A stretch of DNA of 64,000 nucleotides from Asanoa sp040676615 (GTDB lineage: Bacteria > Actinomycetota > Actinomycetes > Mycobacteriales > Micromonosporaceae). The stretch is taken from assembly GCF_040676615.1 (NCBI RefSeq), contig NZ_JBFAPI010000009.1, positions 186,001 through 250,000 of the forward strand, written 5' to 3'. Positions 17,254-25,386 of the stretch are shown piece after piece. Both the position numbers and the translations under genes were made by a program. Numbering within the stretch: position 1 is the first letter of the stretch; every line of letters begins with the position of its first letter. The notes below the pieces were generated by a model that made no database searches, was not told the DNA's origin, and saw only the letters and a program-made list of their open reading frames with translations.

Positions 17254-18687
17254 TTAGTCGGCGGCGAGGGTACGGCTCTTCCGCTCGGCGCCATCGACGC
17301 TCGCCGTGAGCGCGGCGCCGTCGACCTTGCCGTTGCCGTTGGCGCCCTTCGGAGCGGCCTCCGGCTCGGCCTGGGCCGGCGAGTGGTCCTCAGCCTGGGG
17401 CTCGGGCTGAGCCTCGGCCTGGGGCTGAGCCTCGGCCTGGGGCTGAGCCTCGGCCTGGGGCTGAGCCTCGGCCTGAGCCTCGGCCTGGGGCTCGGGCTGA
17501 GCCCCGGCCTGAGCCTCGGCGGCCGCGGCTGCGCCCGCGGCCTGAGGCTGGGCCTGGTCGGTCCGGGCCTGCTGGGCTTGGACTTCCTGGGCTTCGGCCT
17601 GCTGGATCTCGGCCTGAGCCAGCTCGGCCTGGACCTCGGCCAGCTGCTTGCGGGCCAGCTCGGTCTCCTGCTGAGCCTCGGCCAGCCGCGCGCTCTCCTC
17701 GTCGAGCTGCCGGCGGATGGCCGCGGCGTGCTCTTCGGCCTGCCGGCGCAGCTCGACCGCGTAGCGCTCGGCCTCGACCCGCTGGGCCGTCACCTGCTGC
17801 TCGACGCCGGTGCGCCACTGGGTCAGCTCGCGCTCGGCGGTCGCGCTGCGGGTCGCGTAGTCCTGCTCGGCCTTGGTCTGCCGCTCGCGGATCTCCCGCT
17901 CGAGGTGGGCCCGGCGGTCGCCGAGCTCCTGGTCGATCGCGGCCTGCCGGGTCGTCTTCGACTGCTCCAGCGCGGCCCGCTGCTCGGCGGCCTCGCGCTC
18001 CAGGGCGGCCCGCTGCTCCGCGGTCTCGCGCTCCAGCGTGGCCCGCTGCTCGGCGATCTCGCGTTCGACGGCGGCCCGCTGGCGGGCCAGGTCACGGTCG
18101 ACCGCGGCCCGGTTGGCGTCGGCCTCGCGGCGGGCGGCGGCCAGGATCTCGGCCGCCTCGCCGTGCAACCGGTCGATCTCGGCGTGGACGGCGGCCAGCT
18201 TGGCCTCGGCCTCGGCCCGGCGGGCGGCGTCGACCTTCTCCTCTTCGGCCCGGCGGGCGGTCAGCGCGAGTTCGAAGTCGCGGATCGCCGCGGCGGCGTG
18301 CCCGCGCGCCTCGTCGACCAGGTTGTCGGCCTCGTCGCGCTGGGCCTGCACGGAGCGTTGCGCGTCGGCGCGGATCTCGTCGGCCTGCTCCTCGGCGAGC
18401 GCGAGGATCTGCTCGACCCGCGGACCGAGGTGCCGGAACCGCACGACGTCGATGCTCGCGGCCTCACGGCGGACGGCGGCCAGCTCGACCTGTAACTGCT
18501 CGAGTTGCGCGGAGAGGGTGTGTATCTGGGCGAAGCGGTCGTCGCGTTCGGTGAGTAGTGCGGCGATCTCCTGCTCGGCCTGCGCGACGTAGCGCTCGAC
18601 CTGGCGACGGTCGTAGCCGCGTAGCGCTGACTCGAAATGGGGGGAGGAGACGTCGCCCATAGCGAAGAGTTCGGCGCCGTTGGACAT
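17254..18687 (-). CDS. DivIVA/FilP/Scy-like coiled-coil protein with low-complexity tail
   Basis: The protein has about 477 residues. The N-terminal SALRGYDRRQVERYVAQAEQ is the short DivIVA/Scy-type domain, in which the GYDRRQV core is a family marker. RVEQILALAEEQADEIRADA follows and is shared with the next gene. A long highly charged coiled coil occupies roughly residues 20-390. The tail is a Gln/Ala/Glu/Pro repeat. The ATG at 18687 is preferred over GTG at 18693 because GAGG lies eight bases upstream of it. FilP and Scy organise polar growth and intermediate-filament-like structures in filamentous actinobacteria. A similar cytoplasmic scaffolding role is inferred. It is paralogous and adjacent to the gene at 18824 but separated from it by a strong hairpin. 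Confidence 0.83.
   Translation of the reverse strand: MSNGAELFAMGDVSSPHFESALRGYDRRQVERYVAQAEQEIAALLTERDDRFAQIHTLSAQLEQLQVELAAVRREAASIDVVRFRHLGPRVEQILALAEEQADEIRADAQRSVQAQRDEADNLVDEARGHAAAAIRDFELALTARRAEEEKVDAARRAEAEAKLAAVHAEIDRLHGEAAEILAAARREADANRAAVDRDLARQRAAVEREIAEQRATLERETAEQRAALEREAAEQRAALEQSKTTRQAAIDQELGDRRAHLEREIRERQTKAEQDYATRSATAERELTQWRTGVEQQVTAQRVEAERYAVELRRQAEEHAAAIRRQLDEESARLAEAQQETELARKQLAEVQAELAQAEIQQAEAQEVQAQQARTDQAQPQAAGAAAAAEAQAGAQPEPQAEAQAEAQPQAEAQPQAEAQPQAEAQPEPQAEDHSPAQAEPEAAPKGANGNGKVDGAALTASVDGAERKSRTLAAD
17391..17520 (-). repeat. Tandem 18-bp repeats encoding the Gln/Ala/Glu/Pro tail
   Basis: The unit reads roughly GGGGCTGAGCCTCGGCCT on the plus strand and encodes AEAQPQ-type hexapeptides. 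Several near-identical copies lie inside the coiled-coil gene, so this tail is likely to vary in length between strains. Confidence 0.75.
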
Positions 18688-18756
18688 AGTCACATCCTCA
18701 CACGCAACGCCCCATAGCGTTCCGATACACCCAGCATGTTAGACGAGGCCTCACAT

Positions 18757-18798
18757 GACGTCAGGCCGCACCGCGTACTCGCGGTGCGGCCTGACGTC
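18757..18798 (-). terminator. Perfect 19-bp hairpin between the two coiled-coil genes
   Basis: The arm GACGTCAGGCCGCACCGCG (18757-18775) pairs without mismatch with 18780-18798 around a TACT loop. It lies 26 bases past the stop of the gene at 18824 and about 70 bases before the start of the gene at 17254. It fits a terminator for the upstream gene, although no U-tract follows. Confidence 0.75.
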
Positions 18799-18823
18799 GC
18801 GTGCCGTTGCCCCAGCCGGCGCC

Positions 18824-20065
18824 TCAGACGTTGGCCGCGGACTTGTCGTCGGCGTCCTTGTCCTTCTTGGTCTCCTGCTTGGGCGCCGTCACCGACGGGA
18901 CGATGCCAGCCAGGCCGGACAGCATCTGGCCGAGCTGCGCGGTGACCGCGTCCTTCTGGCGGGTGAGGTCTTCGACCTCGCGCCGGGCGGCGTTCGTGGT
19001 GATCTCGGCCTCGGTGCGCGCCTCGGTGAGGTGGCGGTGCGCCTCGGACTGGGCCTCCTTGAGGGCCTTGTCGGCCGCGGCGCGGGCCCGGTCGACCGTC
19101 TCGGCCGCGGTGCGCTCGGACTCGACCCGGCGCGCCTCGGCGCGCTGCTCGATCTCCTTGGCCCGGTCTTCGGCGGCGCGGGCGCGCTCCTCGGCCTCGG
19201 CGACCAGCTTCTGGGTCTGCGCGACCTGGGCGGCGTGCCGCTCGGACTCCTCACGCTCGGACTTCTCGCGGCGCTCGGCCAGCTCGAGCGCGAGGGCCTG
19301 CAGGTCCTTGTCGCGCTTGTCGCGGGCGTCGGAGAGCATCTTGGTGGCCTCGGCGCGCTTCTCCTCGGCCTCGCGGCCGGCCTTGGCGCGCAGCTGGGTG
19401 ATCTCGCGCTCGGCGGTGGCCCGCAGGGTGGCGACCTCACGCTCCACCGTCGACTTGAGCTCGGCGACCTCGTGGGCGGTGACGGTGCGCAGCTGCTTGG
19501 TCTCGCGGTCGGCGTCGGCACGGAGCGTGTCGGCCTCGCGGCGGGCCTGGACGCGGACCTCGGCGGCCTCGCGCTCGGCGGCCGTGCGCAGGCTGCCGGC
19601 CTCACGCTCGGCGGTGGCCTTCATGGCCGCGGCCTCGGCACGCGCCTTGTCGGTGATCTCGCGGGCCTCGAGCCGGGCCGCGGAGAGGATGCCCTCGGAC
19701 TCGCGCTTGGCTTCGCCCCGGTGGTCGTTGGCCTGCTCTTCGGCGAGACGCAGGATCTGCTCGACCCGGGTGCCCAGGCCGGAGAGCGTCGGCCGGTTGT
19801 TCTCCTCGAGCTGCTTGTTGGTGTCGTTCAGCTTCTGCTCGAGTGCGCCGAGCCGCTGCTCGGCCTGGCGCAGGCGGCGCTGCGCGTCGTTGGTCTTCTG
19901 CTCCGCGTCGGCGCGCTCCTTCTCGGCGGCGGCGAGGCGGTTCTGGAGGCGCTGGAGGGTGTCGTCGACCTGCCTGCGGTCGTAGCCGCGCAGAGCGACG
20001 GTGAACTCTTCCGTCGAGTTAGCGTTCTCGAAGAAGCCAAGGGAGGAGGACTGCTGCTGGGGCAT
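18824..20065 (-). CDS. DivIVA/FilP/Scy-like coiled-coil protein
   Basis: This 413-residue protein has the same plan as the gene at 17254. An N-terminal FTVALRGYDRRQVDDTLQRL domain comes first, then a long coiled coil rich in Ala, Glu and Arg. The conserved RVEQILRLAEEQANDHRGEA lies around residue 100, and a charged Lys/Asp tail replaces the Gln/Pro repeats. It has no signal peptide or membrane helix. FilP-type proteins form filaments behind the growing tip, and relatives are often misannotated as cellulose-binding. The ATG at 20065 precedes a Gln-rich leader MPQQQSSSLGFF. Its transcript probably ends at the hairpin at 18757-18798. A cytoskeletal role comes from family resemblance, not from direct evidence. 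Confidence 0.83.
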   Translation of the reverse strand: MPQQQSSSLGFFENANSTEEFTVALRGYDRRQVDDTLQRLQNRLAAAEKERADAEQKTNDAQRRLRQAEQRLGALEQKLNDTNKQLEENNRPTLSGLGTRVEQILRLAEEQANDHRGEAKRESEGILSAARLEAREITDKARAEAAAMKATAEREAGSLRTAAEREAAEVRVQARREADTLRADADRETKQLRTVTAHEVAELKSTVEREVATLRATAEREITQLRAKAGREAEEKRAEATKMLSDARDKRDKDLQALALELAERREKSEREESERHAAQVAQTQKLVAEAEERARAAEDRAKEIEQRAEARRVESERTAAETVDRARAAADKALKEAQSEAHRHLTEARTEAEITTNAARREVEDLTRQKDAVTAQLGQMLSGLAGIVPSVTAPKQETKKDKDADDKSAANV

Positions 20066-20202
20066 TGGGACATCCTGGCAGACCTACCCAGGGGCAGCGC
20101 AAGGGTGGTGCGGCCGTTGTCGCCCGACAAAGCATGGTCATCTTACCAGCCTTGGCCGTCGACATAGGAAATTCCGCCGATCGTGGACAAACGGCGAGTC
20201 GG

Positions 20203-21552
20203 CTATTCCCCCCGGAACCGGTTGATCGCTTCTTCGTGGCGTGCCCGCAGCTCAGGATCACGGACGCCCAGTCCTTCGACGGGTGCGAGGCACCGGACAC
20301 CGACCTTTCCCTGGTGCCGGTTGCGTTGTACGTCGAGGGCAGCCTGACCCGTCTGCTCCAACGGATAGACGCGGGAGAGGGTGGGGTGGATTCGAGCCGA
20401 AGAGATGAGTCGATTCGCTTCCCACGCCTCGCGATAGTTGGCGAAGTGGCTGCCGATGATCCGCTTCAGGTTCATCCAGAGATAGCGGTTGTCGAACTCG
20501 TGCTGAAAACCACTCGTCGAGGCACAAGTGACGATCGTCCCGCCCCGCCGGGCGACGTACACGCTGGCTCCGAAGGTTTCCCGGCCCGGGTGCTCGAAGA
20601 CGATGTCGGGGTCACGGCCGCCGGTCAGCGACCGGATCAGGTCGCCCAGCCGGCGCCACTCGCCCGGGTCCTGGGTGTGTTCGTCGGACCAGAACCGGAA
20701 GCCCTCCGCGGCGCGGTCGATGACGAGTTCGGCGCCCATCCGCCGGCACAGTTCGGCCTTCTCGGGCGAGGAGACCACGCAGACCGGCGTCGCACCGCCG
20801 TTGAGGGCGTACTGGGTGGCGTACCCACCGAGCCCGCCGGAGGCGCCCCAGACGAGCACCACGTCGCCCTGCTTCATCGCGGCGCCGTGGTGGGAGACGA
20901 GCTGCCGGTATGCCGTCGAGTTGACCAGCCCCGGGCAGGCCGCCTCCTCCCAGGTGAGGTGCCGCGGCTTGGGCATCAGCTGGTTGGCCTTGACCACGGC
21001 CAGCTCGGCGAGGCCGCCGAAGTTGGTCTCGAAGCCCCAGATCCGCTGCTCCGGGTCGAGCATCGTGTCGTCGTGCCCGTCGGCCTCCTCCAGTTCGACC
21101 GACAGGCAATGTGCGACCACCTCGTCGCCGGGGTGCCACTTGGAGACGCCGTCACCGACCCGCAGCACGACGCCGGCGGCGTCGGAACCCACCACCTGGT
21201 ACGGCAGTTCGTGGCGCTTGGTGATCGCGGAGAGCTTGCCGTAGCGGCGCAGGAACGCGAAGGTCGGGACGGGTTCGAAGATGCTGGTCCAGACGGTGTT
21301 GTAGTTGATCGCGCTGGCCATGACCGCGACCAGGGCCTCGCCGGGCGCCAGCTCGGGGGTCGGCACGTCCTGCACGTGCAGCGACTTGCGCGGGTCCTTG
21401 TCGCTGGTGGCCAGCCCCTCGAACATGCCGGTCTCGTCGGCCCGGACCACGACACCGCGGTAGGTCGGCGGCACCGGCGCCCGTCCCAGCGCCGACAGAT
21501 CGGGTGACGTGGACCCTTCGGCGGCCATGATCGTTTCGACGATGTCGCGCAC
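20203..21552 (-). CDS. ccrA: Crotonyl-CoA carboxylase/reductase
   Basis: This 449-residue member of the medium-chain dehydrogenase superfamily reductively carboxylates crotonyl-CoA to ethylmalonyl-CoA with NADPH and CO2. The N-terminal block DKDPRKSLHVQDVPTPEL and SAINYNTVWTSIFEPVPTF are diagnostic of CCR. The cofactor-binding loop is VLVWGASGGLGGYATQYA. The start is a GTG at 21552 with GGGGAGG five bases upstream, and it gives the usual RDIVETI-type opening. CCR provides ethylmalonyl-CoA for assimilation or for polyketide extension. It stands with epimerase, thiolase, MeaB and a mutase in the same segment. A long inverted repeat lies upstream, between it and the divergent oxidoreductase. Confidence 0.95.
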   Translation of the reverse strand: MRDIVETIMAAEGSTSPDLSALGRAPVPPTYRGVVVRADETGMFEGLATSDKDPRKSLHVQDVPTPELAPGEALVAVMASAINYNTVWTSIFEPVPTFAFLRRYGKLSAITKRHELPYQVVGSDAAGVVLRVGDGVSKWHPGDEVVAHCLSVELEEADGHDDTMLDPEQRIWGFETNFGGLAELAVVKANQLMPKPRHLTWEEAACPGLVNSTAYRQLVSHHGAAMKQGDVVLVWGASGGLGGYATQYALNGGATPVCVVSSPEKAELCRRMGAELVIDRAAEGFRFWSDEHTQDPGEWRRLGDLIRSLTGGRDPDIVFEHPGRETFGASVYVARRGGTIVTCASTSGFQHEFDNRYLWMNLKRIIGSHFANYREAWEANRLISSARIHPTLSRVYPLEQTGQAALDVQRNRHQGKVGVRCLAPVEGLGVRDPELRARHEEAINRFRGE

Positions 21553-21625
21553 CGGAACCTCCCCGACAAACCTGGTGATCCGGACGTTACGCACGTACCG
21601 CCCCGCCCGGACCCGGTTCCTGAAA

Positions 21626-21701
21626 GAGGCTTTGCTTTGCACCCTTGTAGGAAGCGCCGCTTGACCTGGGCGCTTCCTGCAAGGGTGCAAAGCAAAGCCT
21701 C
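21626..21701. repeat. 33-bp near-perfect inverted repeat between ccr and the LLM oxidoreductase
   Basis: The arms are 21626-21658 and 21669-21701, with a 10-base loop. Thirty-two of 33 positions are Watson-Crick pairs and one is a G-T wobble. The left arm starts GAGGCTTTGCTTTGCACC. The structure lies about 75 bases upstream of the ccr start and 23 bases before the oxidoreductase ATG, so it is in the shared divergent promoter region. Its A/T-containing sequence differs from neighbouring coding DNA. It could be a dispersed palindromic repeat, an attenuator or a terminator separating divergent transcripts. Confidence 0.9.
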
Positions 21702-21724
21702 GAAAACCCACTAGGGTCGGCGCC

Positions 21725-22657
21725 ATGCCGAAGGCGTTTCGCTTCACCGCTTCCATGCCGGGGCTCAACCGCACGCCAGCGCAGTGGCGCGAGCAGATCC
21801 GGCGGCTGGAGGGGATGGGGTTCAGTTCCGTTTCCGTCTCCGACCACTTCACCGACGGCTGGGCGATGGACCCGATCGTGGCCATGACCGTGGCGGCCGA
21901 GGCGACCAGCACGCTCAAGGTGCTCGCGCTGGTGTTCTGCAACGACTTCCGGCACCCGGTGCTGCTGCACAAGTCGATGGCCAACCTCGACGTGTTCTCC
22001 GGCGGCAACCGGGTGGAGATCGGTCTCGGTGCCGGCTGGAAGCAGAGTGAGCACGAGGCCGCCGGGCTCACCTTCGACGCGCCGGGCGAGCGGATCGAGC
22101 GGCTCGGCGAGTCGATCGAGGTGATCACGGGGCTGTTCCGGGAGGCCCCGCTGACGTTCGACGGCAAGCACTACCGGATCACCGACCTCCAAGGGTTGCC
22201 CAGGCCGGCCAGCCGACCGCGGCCCCCGATCCTGGTCGGTGGGGGCAGCCGCAAGGTGCTCGAGTTGGCCGGGCGCGCGGCCGACATCGTGGGGATCAAC
22301 CCGCGACTGACCGCCGGTGGGGGACTGGCCGCCGCGATGGCCGACATGACCGCCGAGCGGATCGCGACCAAGGTGGGCTGGGCCCGCGCCGCGAGCACAG
22401 ACCCGGACGCGCTGGAGTTTCAGCTGACCATGCTCGACGTGCGGGTCACCGTGGGCGGCGAGACGCACGGTTCGACGTCGAGCCAGGCCCGCGACGCCTC
22501 ACCCGAGGAACTGGCCGCCTCGCCCGCGGTGCTGCACGGCTCGGTCGGCGAGTGTGTCGACAAGCTGGTGGAGGTGCGCGAAAAGTTCGGCATCAGCTAT
22601 TTCCACCTGGGCAGCAACCTGGCCGCGGCGGCACCGATCGTGGCGAAGCTCAGCTAG
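21725..22657 (+). CDS. LLM class oxidoreductase, probably F420-dependent
   Basis: This 310-residue luciferase-like TIM-barrel protein has KAFRFTASMPGLNRTPAQW and SVSDHFTDGWAMDPIVAM at the N-terminus, then VEIGLGAGWKQSEHEAAG and PILVGGGSRKVLELAGRAAD. These match the F420-type LLM oxidoreductase group more than FMN luciferases. Such enzymes transfer hydride between reduced F420 and small organic substrates. The substrate is unknown. A TAGGGT at 21712-21717 places a possible -10 box just ahead of the ATG, which would make the message leaderless. It diverges from ccr, and its end overlaps the convergent epimerase gene by eight bases. Confidence 0.9.
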   Translation: MPKAFRFTASMPGLNRTPAQWREQIRRLEGMGFSSVSVSDHFTDGWAMDPIVAMTVAAEATSTLKVLALVFCNDFRHPVLLHKSMANLDVFSGGNRVEIGLGAGWKQSEHEAAGLTFDAPGERIERLGESIEVITGLFREAPLTFDGKHYRITDLQGLPRPASRPRPPILVGGGSRKVLELAGRAADIVGINPRLTAGGGLAAAMADMTAERIATKVGWARAASTDPDALEFQLTMLDVRVTVGGETHGSTSSQARDASPEELAASPAVLHGSVGECVDKLVEVREKFGISYFHLGSNLAAAAPIVAKLS

Positions 22658-23120
22658 CCGGCTCGACCAACTCGACCAGCACCCCGCCGGCGTCCTTGGG
22701 GTGCACGAAGTTGATCCGGGAGCCGGCGGTGCCGCGCCGGGGCGCGTCGTAGAGCAGCCGCATGCCGCGGGACCGCAGCGCCGCGGCCGCCGCCTCGACG
22801 TCACGCACCGTGTAGGCCACCTGCTGCACACCGGGCCCGGACCGGTCGAGGAACTTCGCGATGGCCGAGGTCGGTGACAAGGGCGCGAGCAGTTGTACGC
22901 ACCCGCCGGCAGGAGTCGGGCCGACCGACATCATGGCCTCGCGTACGCCCTGGTCCTGGTTTTCCTCAACGTGGACACACGTCATCCCGAAGACCCGCGA
23001 GTAGAACTCGATGGCCTCGTCAAGGTCGTGCACCGCCACCCCGACGTGGTCGATCCGGAGCAAACCCACATCCGAAGTGACTGAGTCGTCAGCGTGCTTC
23101 CCGGCGGCGTCCTGGCCCAT
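22650..23120 (-). CDS. Methylmalonyl-CoA epimerase (VOC family)
   Basis: This 156-residue vicinal-oxygen-chelate protein interconverts (2R)- and (2S)-methylmalonyl-CoA, and also ethylmalonyl-CoA in related pathways. The N-terminal IDHVGVAVHDLDEAIEFYSR carries the metal His. GPGVQQVAYTVRDVEAAAA and NFVHPKDAGGVLVELVEPA carry the other ligand positions. The final Glu motif is intact. It has an extra N-terminal leader of about 18 residues, MGQDAAGKHADDSVTSDV, whose real start may be further in. It is divergent from the thiolase gene across 66 bases and convergent with the LLM gene. It fits the CCR/mutase carbon pathway in this segment. Confidence 0.93.
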   Translation of the reverse strand: MGQDAAGKHADDSVTSDVGLLRIDHVGVAVHDLDEAIEFYSRVFGMTCVHVEENQDQGVREAMMSVGPTPAGGCVQLLAPLSPTSAIAKFLDRSGPGVQQVAYTVRDVEAAAAALRSRGMRLLYDAPRRGTAGSRINFVHPKDAGGVLVELVEPAS

Positions 23121-23186
23121 GGCGATATTCTGGCCGAACGATCGCTAAGGTGACCGGTCGACACTCTGTTCTGAGAGGTATACGAC

Positions 23187-24371
23187 ATGACGAGCGTGAT
23201 CGTTGGCGGCGCGCGCACGCCGATGGGCCGGCTGTTGGGCAACCTCAAGGACTTCCCGGCCACCAAACTGGGCGGCATCGCCATCAGGGCGGCGCTGGAG
23301 CGGGCCGGCGTGGCCCCCGAGCAGGTCGACTACGTGATCATGGGTCAGGTCCTCCAGGCCGGTGCCGGGCAGATGCCGGCCCGCCAGGCCGCGGTCGCCG
23401 CCGGCATCCCGATGTCGACGCCCTCGCTCACGATCAACAAGGTCTGCCTTTCGGGCCTCGACGCGATCGCCCTGGCCGACCAGCTGATCCGGGCCGGCGA
23501 GGCGGAGATCGTGGTGGCCGGCGGCATGGAGTCGATGACCAACGCGCCGCACCTGATGCTCGGCCAGCGCGGCGGCTACAAATACGGCGACGTCACGGTC
23601 AAGGACCACATGGCGCTCGACGGGCTCACCGACGCCTACGACCAGGTCAGCATGGGCGAGTCGACCGACCGGTTGGGCCTGCGGCTGGGCATCACTCGTG
23701 AAGAGCAGGACGAGTTCTCCGCGCGCAGCCACCAGCGGGCCGCCGCCGCGCAGAAGAACGGCAACCTGGCCGAGGAGATCGTCGCGATCGAGATCCCGCA
23801 GCGCCGGGGCGAGCCCATCGTGATCGAGGAAGACGAGGGCATCCGGCCCGAGTCGACCACCGAGTCGCTGGGCAAGCTGCGGCCGGCGTTCATGGCCGAG
23901 GGCACGATCACGGCGGGCAGCTCCTCGCCGATCTCCGACGGCGCCGCCGCGGTCGTCGTGATGAGCCAGGCCAAGGCGGCCGAGCTGGGGCTGACCTGGC
24001 TGGCCGAGATCGGCGCGCACGGCATGGTGGCCGGCCCCGACAACTCGCTGCACGCGCAGCCCTCCAACGCGATCAAGAAGGCGCTCGACAAGCAGGGCCT
24101 GACCGTCGCCGACCTCGACCTGATCGAGATCAACGAGGCGTTCGCGCAGGTCGGCATCCACTCGATGCGGGAGCTGGGCGTCACCGAGGAGATCGTCAAC
24201 GTCAACGGCGGCGCGATCGCGCTCGGCCACCCGATCGGCATGAGTGGCGCCCGGCTGGCGCTCACCCTCGCGCTGGAGCTCAAGCGACGCGGTGGCGGCA
24301 CCGGCGCGGCGGCCCTGTGCGGCGGCGGTGGCCAGGGCGACGCCCTGATCATCACCGTCCCGAAGGCATGA
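23187..24371 (+). CDS. Acetyl-CoA C-acetyltransferase (thiolase)
   Basis: This 394-residue thiolase catalyses the reversible condensation of two acetyl-CoA to acetoacetyl-CoA. The nucleophilic Cys lies in TINKVCLSGLDAIALA near residue 90. The catalytic His is in NGGAIALGHPIGMSGARLA, and the second Cys is in ALCGGGGQGDALI near the C-terminus. All three active-site residues are therefore present. A GAGAGG ribosome-binding site lies eight bases before the ATG. The stop overlaps the MeaB start by four bases (ATGA), so the two are co-translated. It could feed acetoacetyl-CoA toward crotonyl-CoA, the CCR substrate, or it could degrade beta-ketoacyl-CoA. Confidence 0.95.
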   Translation: MTSVIVGGARTPMGRLLGNLKDFPATKLGGIAIRAALERAGVAPEQVDYVIMGQVLQAGAGQMPARQAAVAAGIPMSTPSLTINKVCLSGLDAIALADQLIRAGEAEIVVAGGMESMTNAPHLMLGQRGGYKYGDVTVKDHMALDGLTDAYDQVSMGESTDRLGLRLGITREEQDEFSARSHQRAAAAQKNGNLAEEIVAIEIPQRRGEPIVIEEDEGIRPESTTESLGKLRPAFMAEGTITAGSSSPISDGAAAVVVMSQAKAAELGLTWLAEIGAHGMVAGPDNSLHAQPSNAIKKALDKQGLTVADLDLIEINEAFAQVGIHSMRELGVTEEIVNVNGGAIALGHPIGMSGARLALTLALELKRRGGGTGAAALCGGGGQGDALIITVPKA

Positions 24372-25354
24372 GCCTTCGCCGCAGCAGGAACGTTCCCGAG
24401 CTGGTCGAGCAGGCGCGCGCGGGCGACCACCGCGCCGTCGCGCGGCTGATCACCCTGGTCGAGAACGGCGACGAACTCCTGCCGGAGATCGCCGCCGTGC
24501 TCGCACCGCACACCGGTCAGGCCCAGGTCATCGGCCTGACCGGCTCGCCCGGCGTGGGCAAGTCGACGACCACCAACGAGTTGGTCCGCGAGCTGCGCAA
24601 GCAGGGGCACCGGGTGGGCGTGCTGGCGGTCGACCCGTCCAGCCCATTCACCGGCGGCGCGATCCTCGGCGACCGGGTGCGGATGCAGGACCACGCCACC
24701 GACCCGGGCGTCTACATCCGGTCGATGTCGTCGCGCGGGCACCTGGGCGGCCTCGCGGCCGCCACACCGCAGGCGGTGCGGGTGCTGGAGGGCGCCGGCT
24801 GCGACGTGGTGCTGGTCGAGACCGTCGGCGTCGGCCAGGCCGAGGTCGAGGTCGCGTCGCTGGCCGACACCACGCTGGTGCTGCTGGCGCCCGGCATGGG
24901 CGACGCGATCCAGGCGGTCAAGGCCGGCATCCTGGAGATCGCCGACGTGTTCGTGGTCAACAAGGCCGACCGCGACGGCGCCGACAACACCTACCGCGAC
25001 ATCCAGGGCATGATCGGGCTCGGCGAGCGCGGCCCGGGCGAGTGGCGGCAGCAGGTGGTGCGCAGCGTCGCCAGCAAGGGCGAGGGCATCGGCGACATCG
25101 CCGCCGCGATCGACAAGCACCGCGGCTGGCTGGTCGAGCACGGCGAGCTACGGCATCGCCGGGAGAAGCGGGCCGCCGCCGAGGTCGAGGCGATCACGCT
25201 GGGCGTGCTGCGTGCCCGGATGGCGTCGTTTCGCGACGGCTCGACGCTGAAGGAGCTGGCCGGGTCGGTCGCCGCGGGCGAGCTGTCGCCGTACGCCGCC
25301 GCCGACCGACTGCTGGCCACACTTGATCAAAAAAACGAGCAACCTTCTGGGTGA
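24368..25354 (+). CDS. meaB: MeaB-type GTPase, chaperone of methylmalonyl-CoA mutase
   Basis: This 328-residue G3E-family P-loop GTPase protects and reloads B12 in acyl-CoA mutases. Walker A is LTGSPGVGKSTTTNELVREL. Walker B/switch regions include LAVDPSSPFTGGAILGDRVR, SRGHLGGLAAAT and VLVETVGVGQAEVEVA, and the guanine-recognition motif is VVNKADRDGA. The C-terminal dimerisation helix ends in a short tail. The ATG at 24368 overlaps the thiolase stop, so it belongs to the same operon. Its client is probably the mutase large subunit encoded at 30687, although a B12-binding partner is not in this window. Confidence 0.95.
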   Translation: MSLRRSRNVPELVEQARAGDHRAVARLITLVENGDELLPEIAAVLAPHTGQAQVIGLTGSPGVGKSTTTNELVRELRKQGHRVGVLAVDPSSPFTGGAILGDRVRMQDHATDPGVYIRSMSSRGHLGGLAAATPQAVRVLEGAGCDVVLVETVGVGQAEVEVASLADTTLVLLAPGMGDAIQAVKAGILEIADVFVVNKADRDGADNTYRDIQGMIGLGERGPGEWRQQVVRSVASKGEGIGDIAAAIDKHRGWLVEHGELRHRREKRAAAEVEAITLGVLRARMASFRDGSTLKELAGSVAAGELSPYAAADRLLATLDQKNEQPSG

Positions 25355-25386
25355 CGTCGCGCGTTACGTAGCCCGGAGGTGGTCCA

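Noticed and set aside
21626..21701. Inverted repeat as the end of an insertion sequence
   Set aside because: The two arms are only 10 bases apart with no transposase between or beside them, so it is a hairpin, not IS ends.
22650..23120. Missing His ligand (GVQQVAY instead of HH) in the epimerase as a defect
   Set aside because: The GxQQxAY form is, to my recollection, usual in actinobacterial methylmalonyl-CoA epimerases, so it is not odd.
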